Shown: piece after piece, positions 42,878 through 50,999 of the stretch | How the letters are laid out: each line of letters begins with the position of its first letter | How positions within the stretch are numbered: the first letter of the stretch is position 1 | Assembly: GCF_000526775.1 (NCBI RefSeq) | Contig: NZ_JAGS01000001.1 | Coordinates: 1,984,001 to 2,048,000 of the forward strand | Length of the DNA stretch: 64,000 bases | Direction: 5' to 3' | Origin: Ruminococcus albus AD2013 | GTDB taxonomy: Bacteria > Bacillota > Clostridia > Oscillospirales > Ruminococcaceae | The notes under the pieces: generated by a model | What the model was told of the DNA's origin: nothing | The model's input: the letters and a program-made list of their open reading frames with translations, nothing else | Databases searched by the model: none | Made by a program: the position numbers and the translations under genes

Positions 42878-44293
42878 ATGTCTAATAATGTTATAATACT
42901 GGCAGGCGGTCAGGGCAAGCGTATGAAGATAAATTCACCCAAGGCACTTTGCAATGTTGTGGGCGAACCTATGCTTGAATGGGTAATGAGTGCCTGTGAG
43001 AACGCAGGTCTTGACGAGATATGCATCGTCAAGGGCTTTGCAGGTGAACAGATAGATGCTTATGTTGAAAAGAGAACTTCAAAGGCTAAGGTAAGCACTG
43101 TATTACAGGCTGAAAGACTTGGCACAGGTCACGCTGTGATGATGGCTGAGAAATTCCTCAGGACCAATGCTGACGGAAATACTCTGGTGCTTTGCGGCGA
43201 CGCTCCCTTTATCGATGCCGCTACCATCGAGGGTGCGCTGAAACTCCATATGCAGAAGAACTGCGGTGTTACCGTGGTAACTTCCGTTGTTGAGGACGCT
43301 ACGGGCTACGGCAGAGTTATCCGCACAAAGCACGGTATCTCGGGTATAGTTGAGCACAAGGACTGCAACGCAGACCAGCTTTCCGTAAAGGAGATAAACT
43401 CCGGCTGTTACTGGTTCAAGACCTCCGACCTTCTGGAAGTTCTTTTCGAGATAAAGCCCAATAATTCGCAGGGCGAGTACTATCTCACCGACTGCGTTGA
43501 GCTTATGATAAACAAGGGCAAGGCGGCTGACGCTTTCATATCCCTTAACCCGAATGTGGCTCTTGGTGCCAATGACAGACACGGTCTGCTGAAACTGAAC
43601 GATATCGCCAGAATGGAGATAATCAACAGATGGCTGGATGAAGGTATCGAGTTCACCTGCCTGGACGGTGTATCCGTTGGCAGAAATGTTACCATCGGCA
43701 GGGGCACACGCATCGAAGCAGGTACCGAGCTGAGAGGAAACACTGTCATCGGCGAGGACTGCGTTATCGGCAGGAACTGCATACTTGAAAACACCGTTAT
43801 CGGCAACGGCGTGTCGCTGAATAATGTTCAGGCTTATAATGCTGTTGTTGACGACAATGCGAAGATAGGTCCTTTCGTTCAGCTGAGACCCGATTCTCAC
43901 GTATGCAAGGGCGTTAAGATAGGCGATTTCGTTGAGATAAAGAATTCCACCATCGGCGAGGGCACTTCCGTATCCCATCTTACCTATGTAGGCGATTCGG
44001 ATGTCGGCAGCAATGTAAACTTCGGCTGCGGCGTGGCTACCGCTAATTACGACGGCGAGAAGAAGTTCCGCACTGTTATAGAGGACAATGCCTTCATCGG
44101 CTGCAATACAAATCTGGTCGCACCCGTATGCATCGGCAAAGGTGCGTACACTGCGGCAGGCTCAACTATCACAGGCGATGTCCCGGCTGATGCACTTGCT
44201 ATCGAACGCGGTCAGGCTGTTATCAAGGAAGACTACGCCAAGAAAAAACTTGCTGTCCGCACCAAGAAATTCGAGGACGCTCACAAGGGCTGA
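42878..44293 (+). CDS. glmU: bifunctional GlmU (glucosamine-1-P acetyltransferase / GlcNAc-1-P uridyltransferase)
   Basis: 471 residues, full length. N-terminal pyrophosphorylase domain: LAGGQGKRM (residues about 7-15), KALCNVVGEPM, RLGTGHAVMMAE, LCGDAPFID; C-terminal left-handed beta-helix (hexapeptide repeats, about residues 255-440) with the acetyl-transfer histidine in RPDSHVCKGVKIGDFVEIKN, quoted as PDSHVCKGVKIGDFV. Makes UDP-GlcNAc for murA. The nucleotide loop is AGG rather than the common AAG. Follows its own promoter; ends at a strong terminator. No neighbouring prs gene. Confidence 0.97.
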   Translation: MSNNVIILAGGQGKRMKINSPKALCNVVGEPMLEWVMSACENAGLDEICIVKGFAGEQIDAYVEKRTSKAKVSTVLQAERLGTGHAVMMAEKFLRTNADGNTLVLCGDAPFIDAATIEGALKLHMQKNCGVTVVTSVVEDATGYGRVIRTKHGISGIVEHKDCNADQLSVKEINSGCYWFKTSDLLEVLFEIKPNNSQGEYYLTDCVELMINKGKAADAFISLNPNVALGANDRHGLLKLNDIARMEIINRWLDEGIEFTCLDGVSVGRNVTIGRGTRIEAGTELRGNTVIGEDCVIGRNCILENTVIGNGVSLNNVQAYNAVVDDNAKIGPFVQLRPDSHVCKGVKIGDFVEIKNSTIGEGTSVSHLTYVGDSDVGSNVNFGCGVATANYDGEKKFRTVIEDNAFIGCNTNLVAPVCIGKGAYTAAGSTITGDVPADALAIERGQAVIKEDYAKKKLAVRTKKFEDAHKG

Positions 44294-44317
44294 TCTTCAA
44301 AAATTTAAAAAAATATT

Positions 44318-44357
44318 AATATGCGCTCACAAATTTTTTGCGGGCGCATTTTTTTAT
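44318..44357 (+). terminator. terminator of glmU
   Basis: ATGCGCTC/GGGCGCAT hairpin (44321-44349) with TTTTTTT after it. Confidence 0.9.
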
Positions 44358-44485
44358 ATATTTTAAAGGGCGCACAAAAGAAAAACCGCGCATCTGCTCG
44401 GCAAAAGCTATTATGTTCAGGTAAATGCAATATGAAGCCATTGTAAAATTATGTGATATTCTGCATATCATTTTCAATTCAACCA

Positions 44486-44514
44486 TTGACGAAAATATGT
44501 TTTTGTGATATAAT
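44486..44514 (+). promoter_or_regulatory. promoter of the CE12 esterase gene
   Basis: TTGACG, 17 nt, TATAAT; transcription should start near 44521. Confidence 0.85.
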
Positions 44515-44520
44515 ATACTC

Positions 44521-44782
44521 AATTCGCTATTATCATCGGAAATAGCGCAATTTGTGGCAAGACCACAGCATTATACATTAGCCTGAGCAACGATTTTTGG
44601 CTTGCATGACGAACGCAGCAACTTAACAAATCATAAAGCTGTTCATACACGTTTTGCTATGAAAAAACGGCTTTATCGGCATCTGTCCCTGCGCTCATTA
44701 TAATTGATCTGTTCAGGTCGGGTTGTTTATTTACGGCACAAAAGTATGGTCTTATGACATGAAAGGACAGTTGGAAAAGAAT
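44521..44782 (+). promoter_or_regulatory. 260-nt structured leader of the CE12 esterase gene
   Basis: The predicted RNA begins with an 11-bp stem, AATTCGCTATT paired to AATAGCGCAATT (44521-44531, 44541-44552), followed at once by TGTGG/CCACA around CAAGA (44553-44567); further pairing (GCC/GGC, AAAGC/GCTTT) follows to about 44680. No recognised riboswitch core. Its length and start-at-TSS stem make regulation plausible. Confidence 0.5.
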
Positions 44783-47700
44783 ATGGATTACAAGAATATG
44801 AAATCAAAAAGGATCCTTGCGGGAATGCTCGCTCTGATGCTGGCATCGGGCACAGCACCTGTAAACTTCGGCAGTGCAGTTGCAGCAGGTGCTGCCATTG
44901 CAGAGGGTATCGGACCACACGATGAGAACTCATTTACAGGTCCTTCCGCTGAGGATAAGGAAAATGGAAATTCAGAGGACATTATCAGCAGTGACGATGA
45001 AACCGGAACTGTTACAGCAGATGAGGAGAATACCGCGTCCGAAGATGTAAACGATACCAAAAATATCGGCAGCGAGGGCAATGATGAAGAAACTTCAGAC
45101 GAAGAAACCGCTGACGATGAAACAACAGCAGAGGAAACTGCAGCCAGAGAAACTGCCGATGAGGAGACGACTGCCGAAGAAACCGACGATGAGGAAGTAT
45201 TTATCCTCATTTCGCCCAATACAGCTATACCTATCGGTTCTTATGTGACAATAAACTCCGATGATCATTTCTTTGACGGCAAAACTACATTAAGAATAGG
45301 AAACTTTATATCCGCTAAGAGCACAAAACTGACTTATGACAGTTATGACCTCCGTTTCGGATACAAGTTCATGTTTAAAGCACCTGACAGCGCAGACTGC
45401 TTCACCATTGGCATTCCCAATGAAGACGGTTCGCTGACTCCTCTCGGAATAAGGTGCGTAAGCGGCAGCGGCACGCTGAGCGATCCCTACAGATTTGAAG
45501 CTTTATATGAAACAAAGGCGAAAAAGAAGATCACAGGCGGATTTGTTACAGTCACTTCAATAAAAGAGGCTGTTGAACAAATGTCGGATGTATCTCCCGA
45601 AGATGCAGTAGCATGGCTTGCCGAAAACGCTGATAGCATCAAGGCGGCTAACAATAATGATCATGGCACCTACGATGTGTTTTTCAAAAACAATGATGAT
45701 TACTATTGTAAAACCCTGAAATATGATCATTTTAACGCCGACCATCTCACAGCTGACAATTTCAAATGGGATTTTATCAGCGAAAGATCGTATAGGTCCA
45801 TCATGCACCAGTGCCTCGGAAATAATGACCATATACTCGTCTGGAGCAATGCTGAAGTTCAGCCCGCTTTGACCTACACAAAGACCGAAGCCAAGGGAGC
45901 CACCTGCACAGAAGCAGGCAATACCGAATATTACACAGGTTCCGACAACAGGTTCTATAAGCTTGAAAACGGTGTTTACACCGAGATAGATAAAGATTCC
46001 TGGGTCATAGCACCTAAGGGTCACAGCTATAGCTCACCGAAGTGGACATGGAATGATGATCTCACTGCAACAGCTGAATTCAAATGTGAAGAATGCGGTG
46101 ATGTAGTAGTCATTGATGCTGATGTGACAGCGAAGATCACCACCGAACCTACCTATACAAACGGCGGAATGATCACCTATACCGCAAAAGTTGTGTTTGA
46201 GGGCGTTCACAGCACCTGTTCCAGGTCAGTATCTGTACCTAAGCTGGAACTTACTCACGTTGAAGAAAAAGCTGTTACCTGCACCGAGGACGGAAATATC
46301 AGCTACTGGCACGATGCGGCTAACGACAGGTATTTTACCGATGATAAGGGCAAAAACGAGATAACAAAGGCTGATACCGTTATCAAGGCTGCGGGCCACA
46401 GCTATGGACTGGCACAGTGGATATGGAATGAAGATCTCACTGCCAAGGCTGAGTTCATTTGCGAGAAATGCGGCGAGGTCACAGTGATAAATGCCACCGT
46501 TATCAAGAAGAGCGTTGAAGAACCCACCTATACAAAGGCAGGTTCGATAACCTACTCTGCAAAGATCGATTTTGAAGGCAGTCACCACACCTGTTCCAAG
46601 ATAGTAATTATACCTAAGCTTGGATTGTCTTACGTTGAAGCCGTAGCAGCTACCTGCACCGAGGGCGGAAATATCGGCTACTGGTACGATAAGGCAAACG
46701 ACAAATATTTCACCGATGCAAATGGTGAAAACGAGATCACCAAAGCCGACACTGTGCTCGAAGCAAAAGGTCACACTCCCGGCAATAAGGTCATAGAGAA
46801 TTATGTAAAGCCCACTTATATAAGCGATGGCGGTTATGACGAAGTAGTTTACTGCATCGACTGCGGCAAAGAGCTCTCCAGAGAGCACATCGCCCTCAGC
46901 AAGCTCAAATACAAAGCTCCTTCTCTGACATATACCAAGGGCATAAACGCTGTAAAGCTCAGCTGGGCTGAAGTTGAAGATGCCGAAAGGTACGGTATCG
47001 CAGGCTATGTTAACGGCAAGTGGCAGCTGCTGTACGATTGCCAGGATACTTCCTTTATACTTAACGGACTTACCGAAGGCAGAGATTATTGGGTCGCTGT
47101 TATACCAAAGTGTAACGGCAAATGGATAACCGACTTCTCCAACGCCATAGTTGTATCTTCTCAGAGCACCGAAGGAAAATATCCTGTTTTATCATCTGTT
47201 GAACACAACGAAAAGACCCATCAGTTCAAGCTCAAATGGTCTGAAGTCAAGGGTGCTCAGCAGTACGGCATAGCTGTATATCTTTCCGGCAAATGGAAAG
47301 TAGTCAAGCAGGATATCCCCGCAGGAACCACCAGTTTCACTTCACCCAAGCTCGCAGCAGGTCAGACCTACAGAATGGTCATCTGTGCAAAGGTGAACGG
47401 CAATTGGGATACAAGCAATATCAATGCAAGGTCATTCAGTGTTACTGTACAGCCCGAAGCATCAGTAAATTACGGCAGTTATGAAAGCGATGACTTTGTA
47501 TTCTCGGGAAATGTATTTGTAGTCGGCGATTCCACAGTATGCAATTATAAGCCCGATACGACCGAGAAAAAGGGCAGCTGCGGCTGGGGTATGAAGCTTT
47601 CAGAGCAGTTTGAGGGCGTTCATGTCACAAACCTTGCAAGGGCAGGCAGAAGCTCACGCAGCTTCATGAATGATCCCGAGTACAAGATACTTTGCGATTC

Positions 47701-48226
47701 CATCGGCAAGGGCGATTACCTGTTCATTCAGTTCGGTCACAATGATGAAAGAACAGCAGAGCCTCAGCACGCTGCTTATCCTTATCTTGAATTCTCCACA
47801 CTGGACGGCGAAGGTAAAAATCCCAACGGTCAGTATTCCTATGAGTGGATGCTGCTGAACAAGTACGTCAAGGTCGCACAGGATAAGGGTGCAACTGCTG
47901 TGCTCGTAACACCTGTTGCCAGACGCGCCAAGGACGGCTCGGCTATGATCGAGGAACACAAACAGTATTCCGATGCTGTTTTGGCACTTGGCAAGAAATA
48001 CAATATCCCTGTTATCGACATGACCACCAAGACCGCAGAGCTCTATAACAAGCTTTACGAAGAGAAAGGTCCCGAAGCTACTGCTGAATTGCACTGCTAC
48101 CTCGATGAAACAAGGACAACGATCGACAACACACATCTTAGCGTAAAGGGCTGTGAGCTGATAGCTGATATCCTCGCAGATGAAACTAAGACGCTGGGTC
48201 TGAAGATATCAGAAAGACTGAAATAA
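44783..48226 (+). CDS. secreted multidomain rhamnogalacturonan acetylesterase-like protein (CE12)
   Basis: About 1147 residues. Signal peptide (SKRILAGMLALMLASG..VAAG), a Glu/Asp/Thr-rich linker (about 45-145), a beta-sandwich-like domain (about 150-240), two copies of a repeat of about 125 residues (about 415-665, with HSYSSPKWTWNDDLTA and HSYGLAQWIWNEDLTA, each with CxxCGxV), two fibronectin-III-like domains (about 710-890), and a C-terminal SGNH esterase: GDSTVCNY, FIQFGHND, DNTHLS. Deacetylates pectin or hemicellulose outside the cell. Start ATG 44783 follows GGAAAAG; ATG 44759 is an alternative. Confidence 0.85.
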   Translation: MDYKNMKSKRILAGMLALMLASGTAPVNFGSAVAAGAAIAEGIGPHDENSFTGPSAEDKENGNSEDIISSDDETGTVTADEENTASEDVNDTKNIGSEGNDEETSDEETADDETTAEETAARETADEETTAEETDDEEVFILISPNTAIPIGSYVTINSDDHFFDGKTTLRIGNFISAKSTKLTYDSYDLRFGYKFMFKAPDSADCFTIGIPNEDGSLTPLGIRCVSGSGTLSDPYRFEALYETKAKKKITGGFVTVTSIKEAVEQMSDVSPEDAVAWLAENADSIKAANNNDHGTYDVFFKNNDDYYCKTLKYDHFNADHLTADNFKWDFISERSYRSIMHQCLGNNDHILVWSNAEVQPALTYTKTEAKGATCTEAGNTEYYTGSDNRFYKLENGVYTEIDKDSWVIAPKGHSYSSPKWTWNDDLTATAEFKCEECGDVVVIDADVTAKITTEPTYTNGGMITYTAKVVFEGVHSTCSRSVSVPKLELTHVEEKAVTCTEDGNISYWHDAANDRYFTDDKGKNEITKADTVIKAAGHSYGLAQWIWNEDLTAKAEFICEKCGEVTVINATVIKKSVEEPTYTKAGSITYSAKIDFEGSHHTCSKIVIIPKLGLSYVEAVAATCTEGGNIGYWYDKANDKYFTDANGENEITKADTVLEAKGHTPGNKVIENYVKPTYISDGGYDEVVYCIDCGKELSREHIALSKLKYKAPSLTYTKGINAVKLSWAEVEDAERYGIAGYVNGKWQLLYDCQDTSFILNGLTEGRDYWVAVIPKCNGKWITDFSNAIVVSSQSTEGKYPVLSSVEHNEKTHQFKLKWSEVKGAQQYGIAVYLSGKWKVVKQDIPAGTTSFTSPKLAAGQTYRMVICAKVNGNWDTSNINARSFSVTVQPEASVNYGSYESDDFVFSGNVFVVGDSTVCNYKPDTTEKKGSCGWGMKLSEQFEGVHVTNLARAGRSSRSFMNDPEYKILCDSIGKGDYLFIQFGHNDERTAEPQHAAYPYLEFSTLDGEGKNPNGQYSYEWMLLNKYVKVAQDKGATAVLVTPVARRAKDGSAMIEEHKQYSDAVLALGKKYNIPVIDMTTKTAELYNKLYEEKGPEATAELHCYLDETRTTIDNTHLSVKGCELIADILADETKTLGLKISERLK

Positions 48227-48241
48227 TAATTTATTGAATAT

Positions 48242-48276
48242 GGTCCTCTGTACACCTGTGCAGAGGATCATTTTTT
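48242..48276 (+). terminator. terminator of the CE12 gene
   Basis: GGTCCTCTG/CAGAGGATC hairpin followed by ATTTTTT. Confidence 0.85.
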
Positions 48277-48507
48277 GTGTATGAAAGTATGCAGCTATAC
48301 TGATGAAAGTGCGGATCGTTAATATTCTAAACTAACTTTACAGACTTATCCTGTATTGGAAAAAGGTGGCAGAAGTTTAAAGATATTAACAAGTAAGCAA
48401 ATTCTGGACATTTGATAAAAATCTATTTACCTGATAAAAGCATCCCGAAAATTTTGTGTGATATGCACAAGAATAATGTGATATTAACCAAAAACGTTGA
48501 AAAGCAC

Positions 48508-48535
48508 TTGAAATATCTGCTGAATATGGTATAAT
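48508..48535 (+). promoter_or_regulatory. promoter of the CE2 esterase gene
   Basis: TTGAAA, 16 nt, TATAAT. The leader then carries the AAGTATCCCC/GGGGTACTT hairpin (48547-48572). The preceding gap 48277-48507 shows no other structure. Confidence 0.75.
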
Positions 48536-48585
48536 ATGAAATAGAGAAGTATCCCCTTTTAAAGGGGTACTTTCAGGAAGGAGAT

Positions 48586-48618
48586 ATGGTGATCGCACCG
48601 ATATTATGGTGCGTTTAA
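48586..48618 (+). CDS. 10-codon leader peptide candidate upstream of the CE2 gene
   Basis: ATG GTG ATC GCA and so on to TAA, encoding MVIAPILWCV, with AAGGAG 4 to 5 nt upstream and the main start 18 nt after its stop. GCACC/GGTGC (about 48595-48612) can pair within it. It may be a regulatory leader peptide or a chance frame. Confidence 0.4.
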   Translation: MVIAPILWCV

Positions 48619-48636
48619 GGAAAGGAAAAAAAGAAT

Positions 48637-50091
48637 ATGAAAATGAAAAAAAGCATTTTTGCAGGGCTGTGCTCCGCGGCTTTGGCGGCGAGTATGATTC
48701 CTGTATCTGCTGAGGGAAGTGAGACATTATTCTTTGAAGCAGTACCCTCAAATGTCAGGATACTTGGAAGAACAGTTTATAACGATGATTCACTGTGGCT
48801 TGCAAACTCCGTTTCGGGCGTTGAATTTACCGTGACAGGTTCACAGGTCACTTTCGATCTGAGCGTATCGGGTGATCCGACACGTATCGGTATATACCTC
48901 AACGGTCAGCTTTATCAGAGAGGGCTTATTTCCTCTAAGAAAGGCAGTGTGACTGTTCCGCTGGCTGATGGCGAGAACACCGTAAAGCTTTTAAAGCTTT
49001 CGGAATCGATGCAGTCGGAGCTTGGTATCGACAGCATAGAGACCGACAAAGGCGCTTCTATAAAGCCTACTGAGACTAAGGAAAGAAAGCTGGAGTTCAT
49101 CGGCGATTCCATAACCTGCGGCTACGGCATCGACCTTCCGCTGAAGGATCCCGAGACAGGCAAGAACAACACATTCTCCACCGTAAGCGAGGACGCTTCT
49201 AAGACCTACGCTTATCAGATCGCTGAGATGTTTGATGCTGATGCAAATTTCTTCTCAATGAGCGGATGCGGTATCTGGTGCAACTACGGCGGCAACAGAG
49301 ACCACACTATGGAGAAGTATTACACAAAGTCCAGCCTTAATACCTGGAACAGCATATCATCTTCGGGATATACACTGATACAGTCCTTTGACTGGGATTT
49401 TTCACAGTATCAGCCCGATTGTATAGTGATAAATCTGGGTACGAATGACTGGTCGTATTTCGGCAGTCATATCGAAGAGACCGATAAATTCGAGGAAAGC
49501 TACATAGATTTCCTGAATATGGTCAGGGAGAATAATCCCGATGCTAAGATCATCTGCACACTGGGCATGATGGGAGCAGATCTCTACGGCAATATCGGGA
49601 ACGCTGTTGATTCCTATAAGACCGAGACAGGCGACGAAGAAGTATACACGCTGGAGCTGAATCCGATAGACAGGGATTCAGAGGGTTACGGCGTTGATTA
49701 TCACCCGATGGCGGCTACAAATACAAGGGTTGCGGCAGAGGAGCTTGGACCGTTCATAGCCGAGGTCATGGACTGGAAGCTTGGTCCAATGCCCGATGAC
49801 GGCACGCTGACTCATACTCCAGATGATCTTGTTGTAGGCGAGTATCATGAACAGCCTGAAGATGATAATAATTCTGCCGAGGAATCCAGCAAGGAGTCTT
49901 CTTCTGACAGTTCGCAAACTTCTTCGGGAAGCGAAAGTGCTTCCTCCGAAAGCAGTAATTCTTCAAATAAGGCGGGCTCCACCATAAATCCCAACAATTC
50001 AAATCAAAATCCTACTACCGGTCTGGCAGGTGGCATGGCAATGATCGCTCTGATGGGCGGCGCTGTGATCATCTCGAAACGAAAAAAATAA
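48637..50091 (+). CDS. CE2-like acetylesterase with NPTTG wall-sorting signal
   Basis: 484 residues. Signal peptide (KKSIFAGLCSAALAASMIPVSA), a jelly-roll domain of about 100 residues (RILGRTVYND, VEFTVTGSQVTFDLSV), SGNH esterase domain with GDSITCGYGI (Ser about 158), GTNDW and the catalytic DYHP, a Ser/Glu-rich linker (about 415-450), then NPTTG, a hydrophobic stretch and KRKK, which is a sortase-type C-terminal anchor. Acetyl groups on xylan or similar polymers are the likely target. Start ATG 48637 follows AAAGGAAA. Confidence 0.88.
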   Translation: MKMKKSIFAGLCSAALAASMIPVSAEGSETLFFEAVPSNVRILGRTVYNDDSLWLANSVSGVEFTVTGSQVTFDLSVSGDPTRIGIYLNGQLYQRGLISSKKGSVTVPLADGENTVKLLKLSESMQSELGIDSIETDKGASIKPTETKERKLEFIGDSITCGYGIDLPLKDPETGKNNTFSTVSEDASKTYAYQIAEMFDADANFFSMSGCGIWCNYGGNRDHTMEKYYTKSSLNTWNSISSSGYTLIQSFDWDFSQYQPDCIVINLGTNDWSYFGSHIEETDKFEESYIDFLNMVRENNPDAKIICTLGMMGADLYGNIGNAVDSYKTETGDEEVYTLELNPIDRDSEGYGVDYHPMAATNTRVAAEELGPFIAEVMDWKLGPMPDDGTLTHTPDDLVVGEYHEQPEDDNNSAEESSKESSSDSSQTSSGSESASSESSNSSNKAGSTINPNNSNQNPTTGLAGGMAMIALMGGAVIISKRKK

Positions 50092-50210
50092 GTGATCTAT
50101 CCATAGAGAAATGTCGCATAAGCACAGCTGTTTCGGGCATATCCCGCACTTGATGCTGTATGATGCACAGGTCATTTCGATATTGTCTTTGTTTATTAAT
50201 TATTGTGAAA

Positions 50211-50254
50211 AATTTTCAAAATTACTTGCAATTTTGAAAATTATGTGCTATAAT
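50211..50254 (+). promoter_or_regulatory. promoter with 32-bp dyad over the -35
   Basis: TTGCAA (50226-50231), 17 nt, TATAAT (50249-50254). The perfect dyad AATTTTCAAAATT-6-AATTTTGAAAATT (50211-50223, 50230-50242) covers the -35: a strong operator candidate for an unknown repressor. Confidence 0.7.
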
Positions 50255-50340
50255 ATATTTATGGATAATTATATAGTTTTTTTTCGTGGCTCAGACCATG
50301 TGAATTATAGTAAGTATATGATCAGGGAAGGAAGATAGTT

Positions 50341-50874
50341 ATGACATATATGCTCAACAATCTGGATGAAGCTGTTGACAGAAAGTTTCTGGTAACTAAG
50401 CCAATGAAAGCTCAGGCTGAGCCTGGTAGTATCATACACGTTCTTGATGTTAAGGACCGCAAGAAAGACGGTTATCTGGTCGAATACCGTGTGACCGACG
50501 TTGGCAAGGGCTATTCTTTCAGAGACTATGCTGCAAAGTTCAACAGTGTTAAGGATTTCTGCAACTGGGCCAGACCCGACAACTTTATTGCAAGACATTA
50601 TGAAGCTTTTGATCTCAAGGAGATACAGAATTACATCAAGGTAACTGACAGAAGCTTTATTACTTCCGGTCTGCCGATAGTAGTAGTTCTTGCACTTGCT
50701 CTGTTTGCACTTGGTCTGCTCGTTATCAAGGGCATTGCAGGTATCATCATTGCAGCAGTGGGTACAGTTATAGTATTTGCAGGTGTATCCTGGTTCTTAC
50801 GCTGGCAGAAGAGCCGCGTTAAGCTGAATCTTTACAGTAAGATCAGTTCCGACTGGGGCGTACAATTCAAGTAA
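50341..50874 (+). CDS. membrane protein with two central helices, 177 aa
   Basis: Soluble N-terminal half (MTYMLNNLDEAVDRKF, VTDVGKGYSFRDYAAKF), then two hydrophobic helices (LPIVVVLALALFALGLLV and AGIIIAAVGTVIVFAGVSWFL), and a short basic C-terminus. Unrecognised. AAGGAAG precedes ATG 50341. It is flanked by its own dyad-controlled promoter and terminator, so it is a single-gene unit. Confidence 0.7.
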   Translation: MTYMLNNLDEAVDRKFLVTKPMKAQAEPGSIIHVLDVKDRKKDGYLVEYRVTDVGKGYSFRDYAAKFNSVKDFCNWARPDNFIARHYEAFDLKEIQNYIKVTDRSFITSGLPIVVVLALALFALGLLVIKGIAGIIIAAVGTVIVFAGVSWFLRWQKSRVKLNLYSKISSDWGVQFK

Positions 50875-50880
50875 AGTTTA

Positions 50881-50911
50881 AGCCATGCAGAGAGATCTGC
50901 ATGGCTTTTTT
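50881..50911 (+). terminator. terminator of the 177-aa membrane protein gene
   Basis: AGCCATGCAG/CTGCATGGCT hairpin with a six-T tail. Confidence 0.9.
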
Positions 50912-50952
50912 ATATATGCTTACAGTTGTAATATCCCGATAAGATCGGACAT

Positions 50953-50984
50953 AAAAAACCGCCGCACCTCATCGTGTGCGGCGG
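50953..50984 (-). terminator. terminator of the signalling operon
   Basis: CCGCCGCAC/GTGCGGCGG hairpin (50959-50984), then TTTTTT on the minus strand. It ends the operon that starts at 57904. Confidence 0.9.
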
Positions 50985-50999
50985 TAATATTTTTTTGTA

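Noticed and set aside
44521..44700. c-di-GMP-I (GEMM) riboswitch
   Set aside because: The tetraloop/receptor and conserved GCAAAGC-like core are not present, though the leader is clearly structured.
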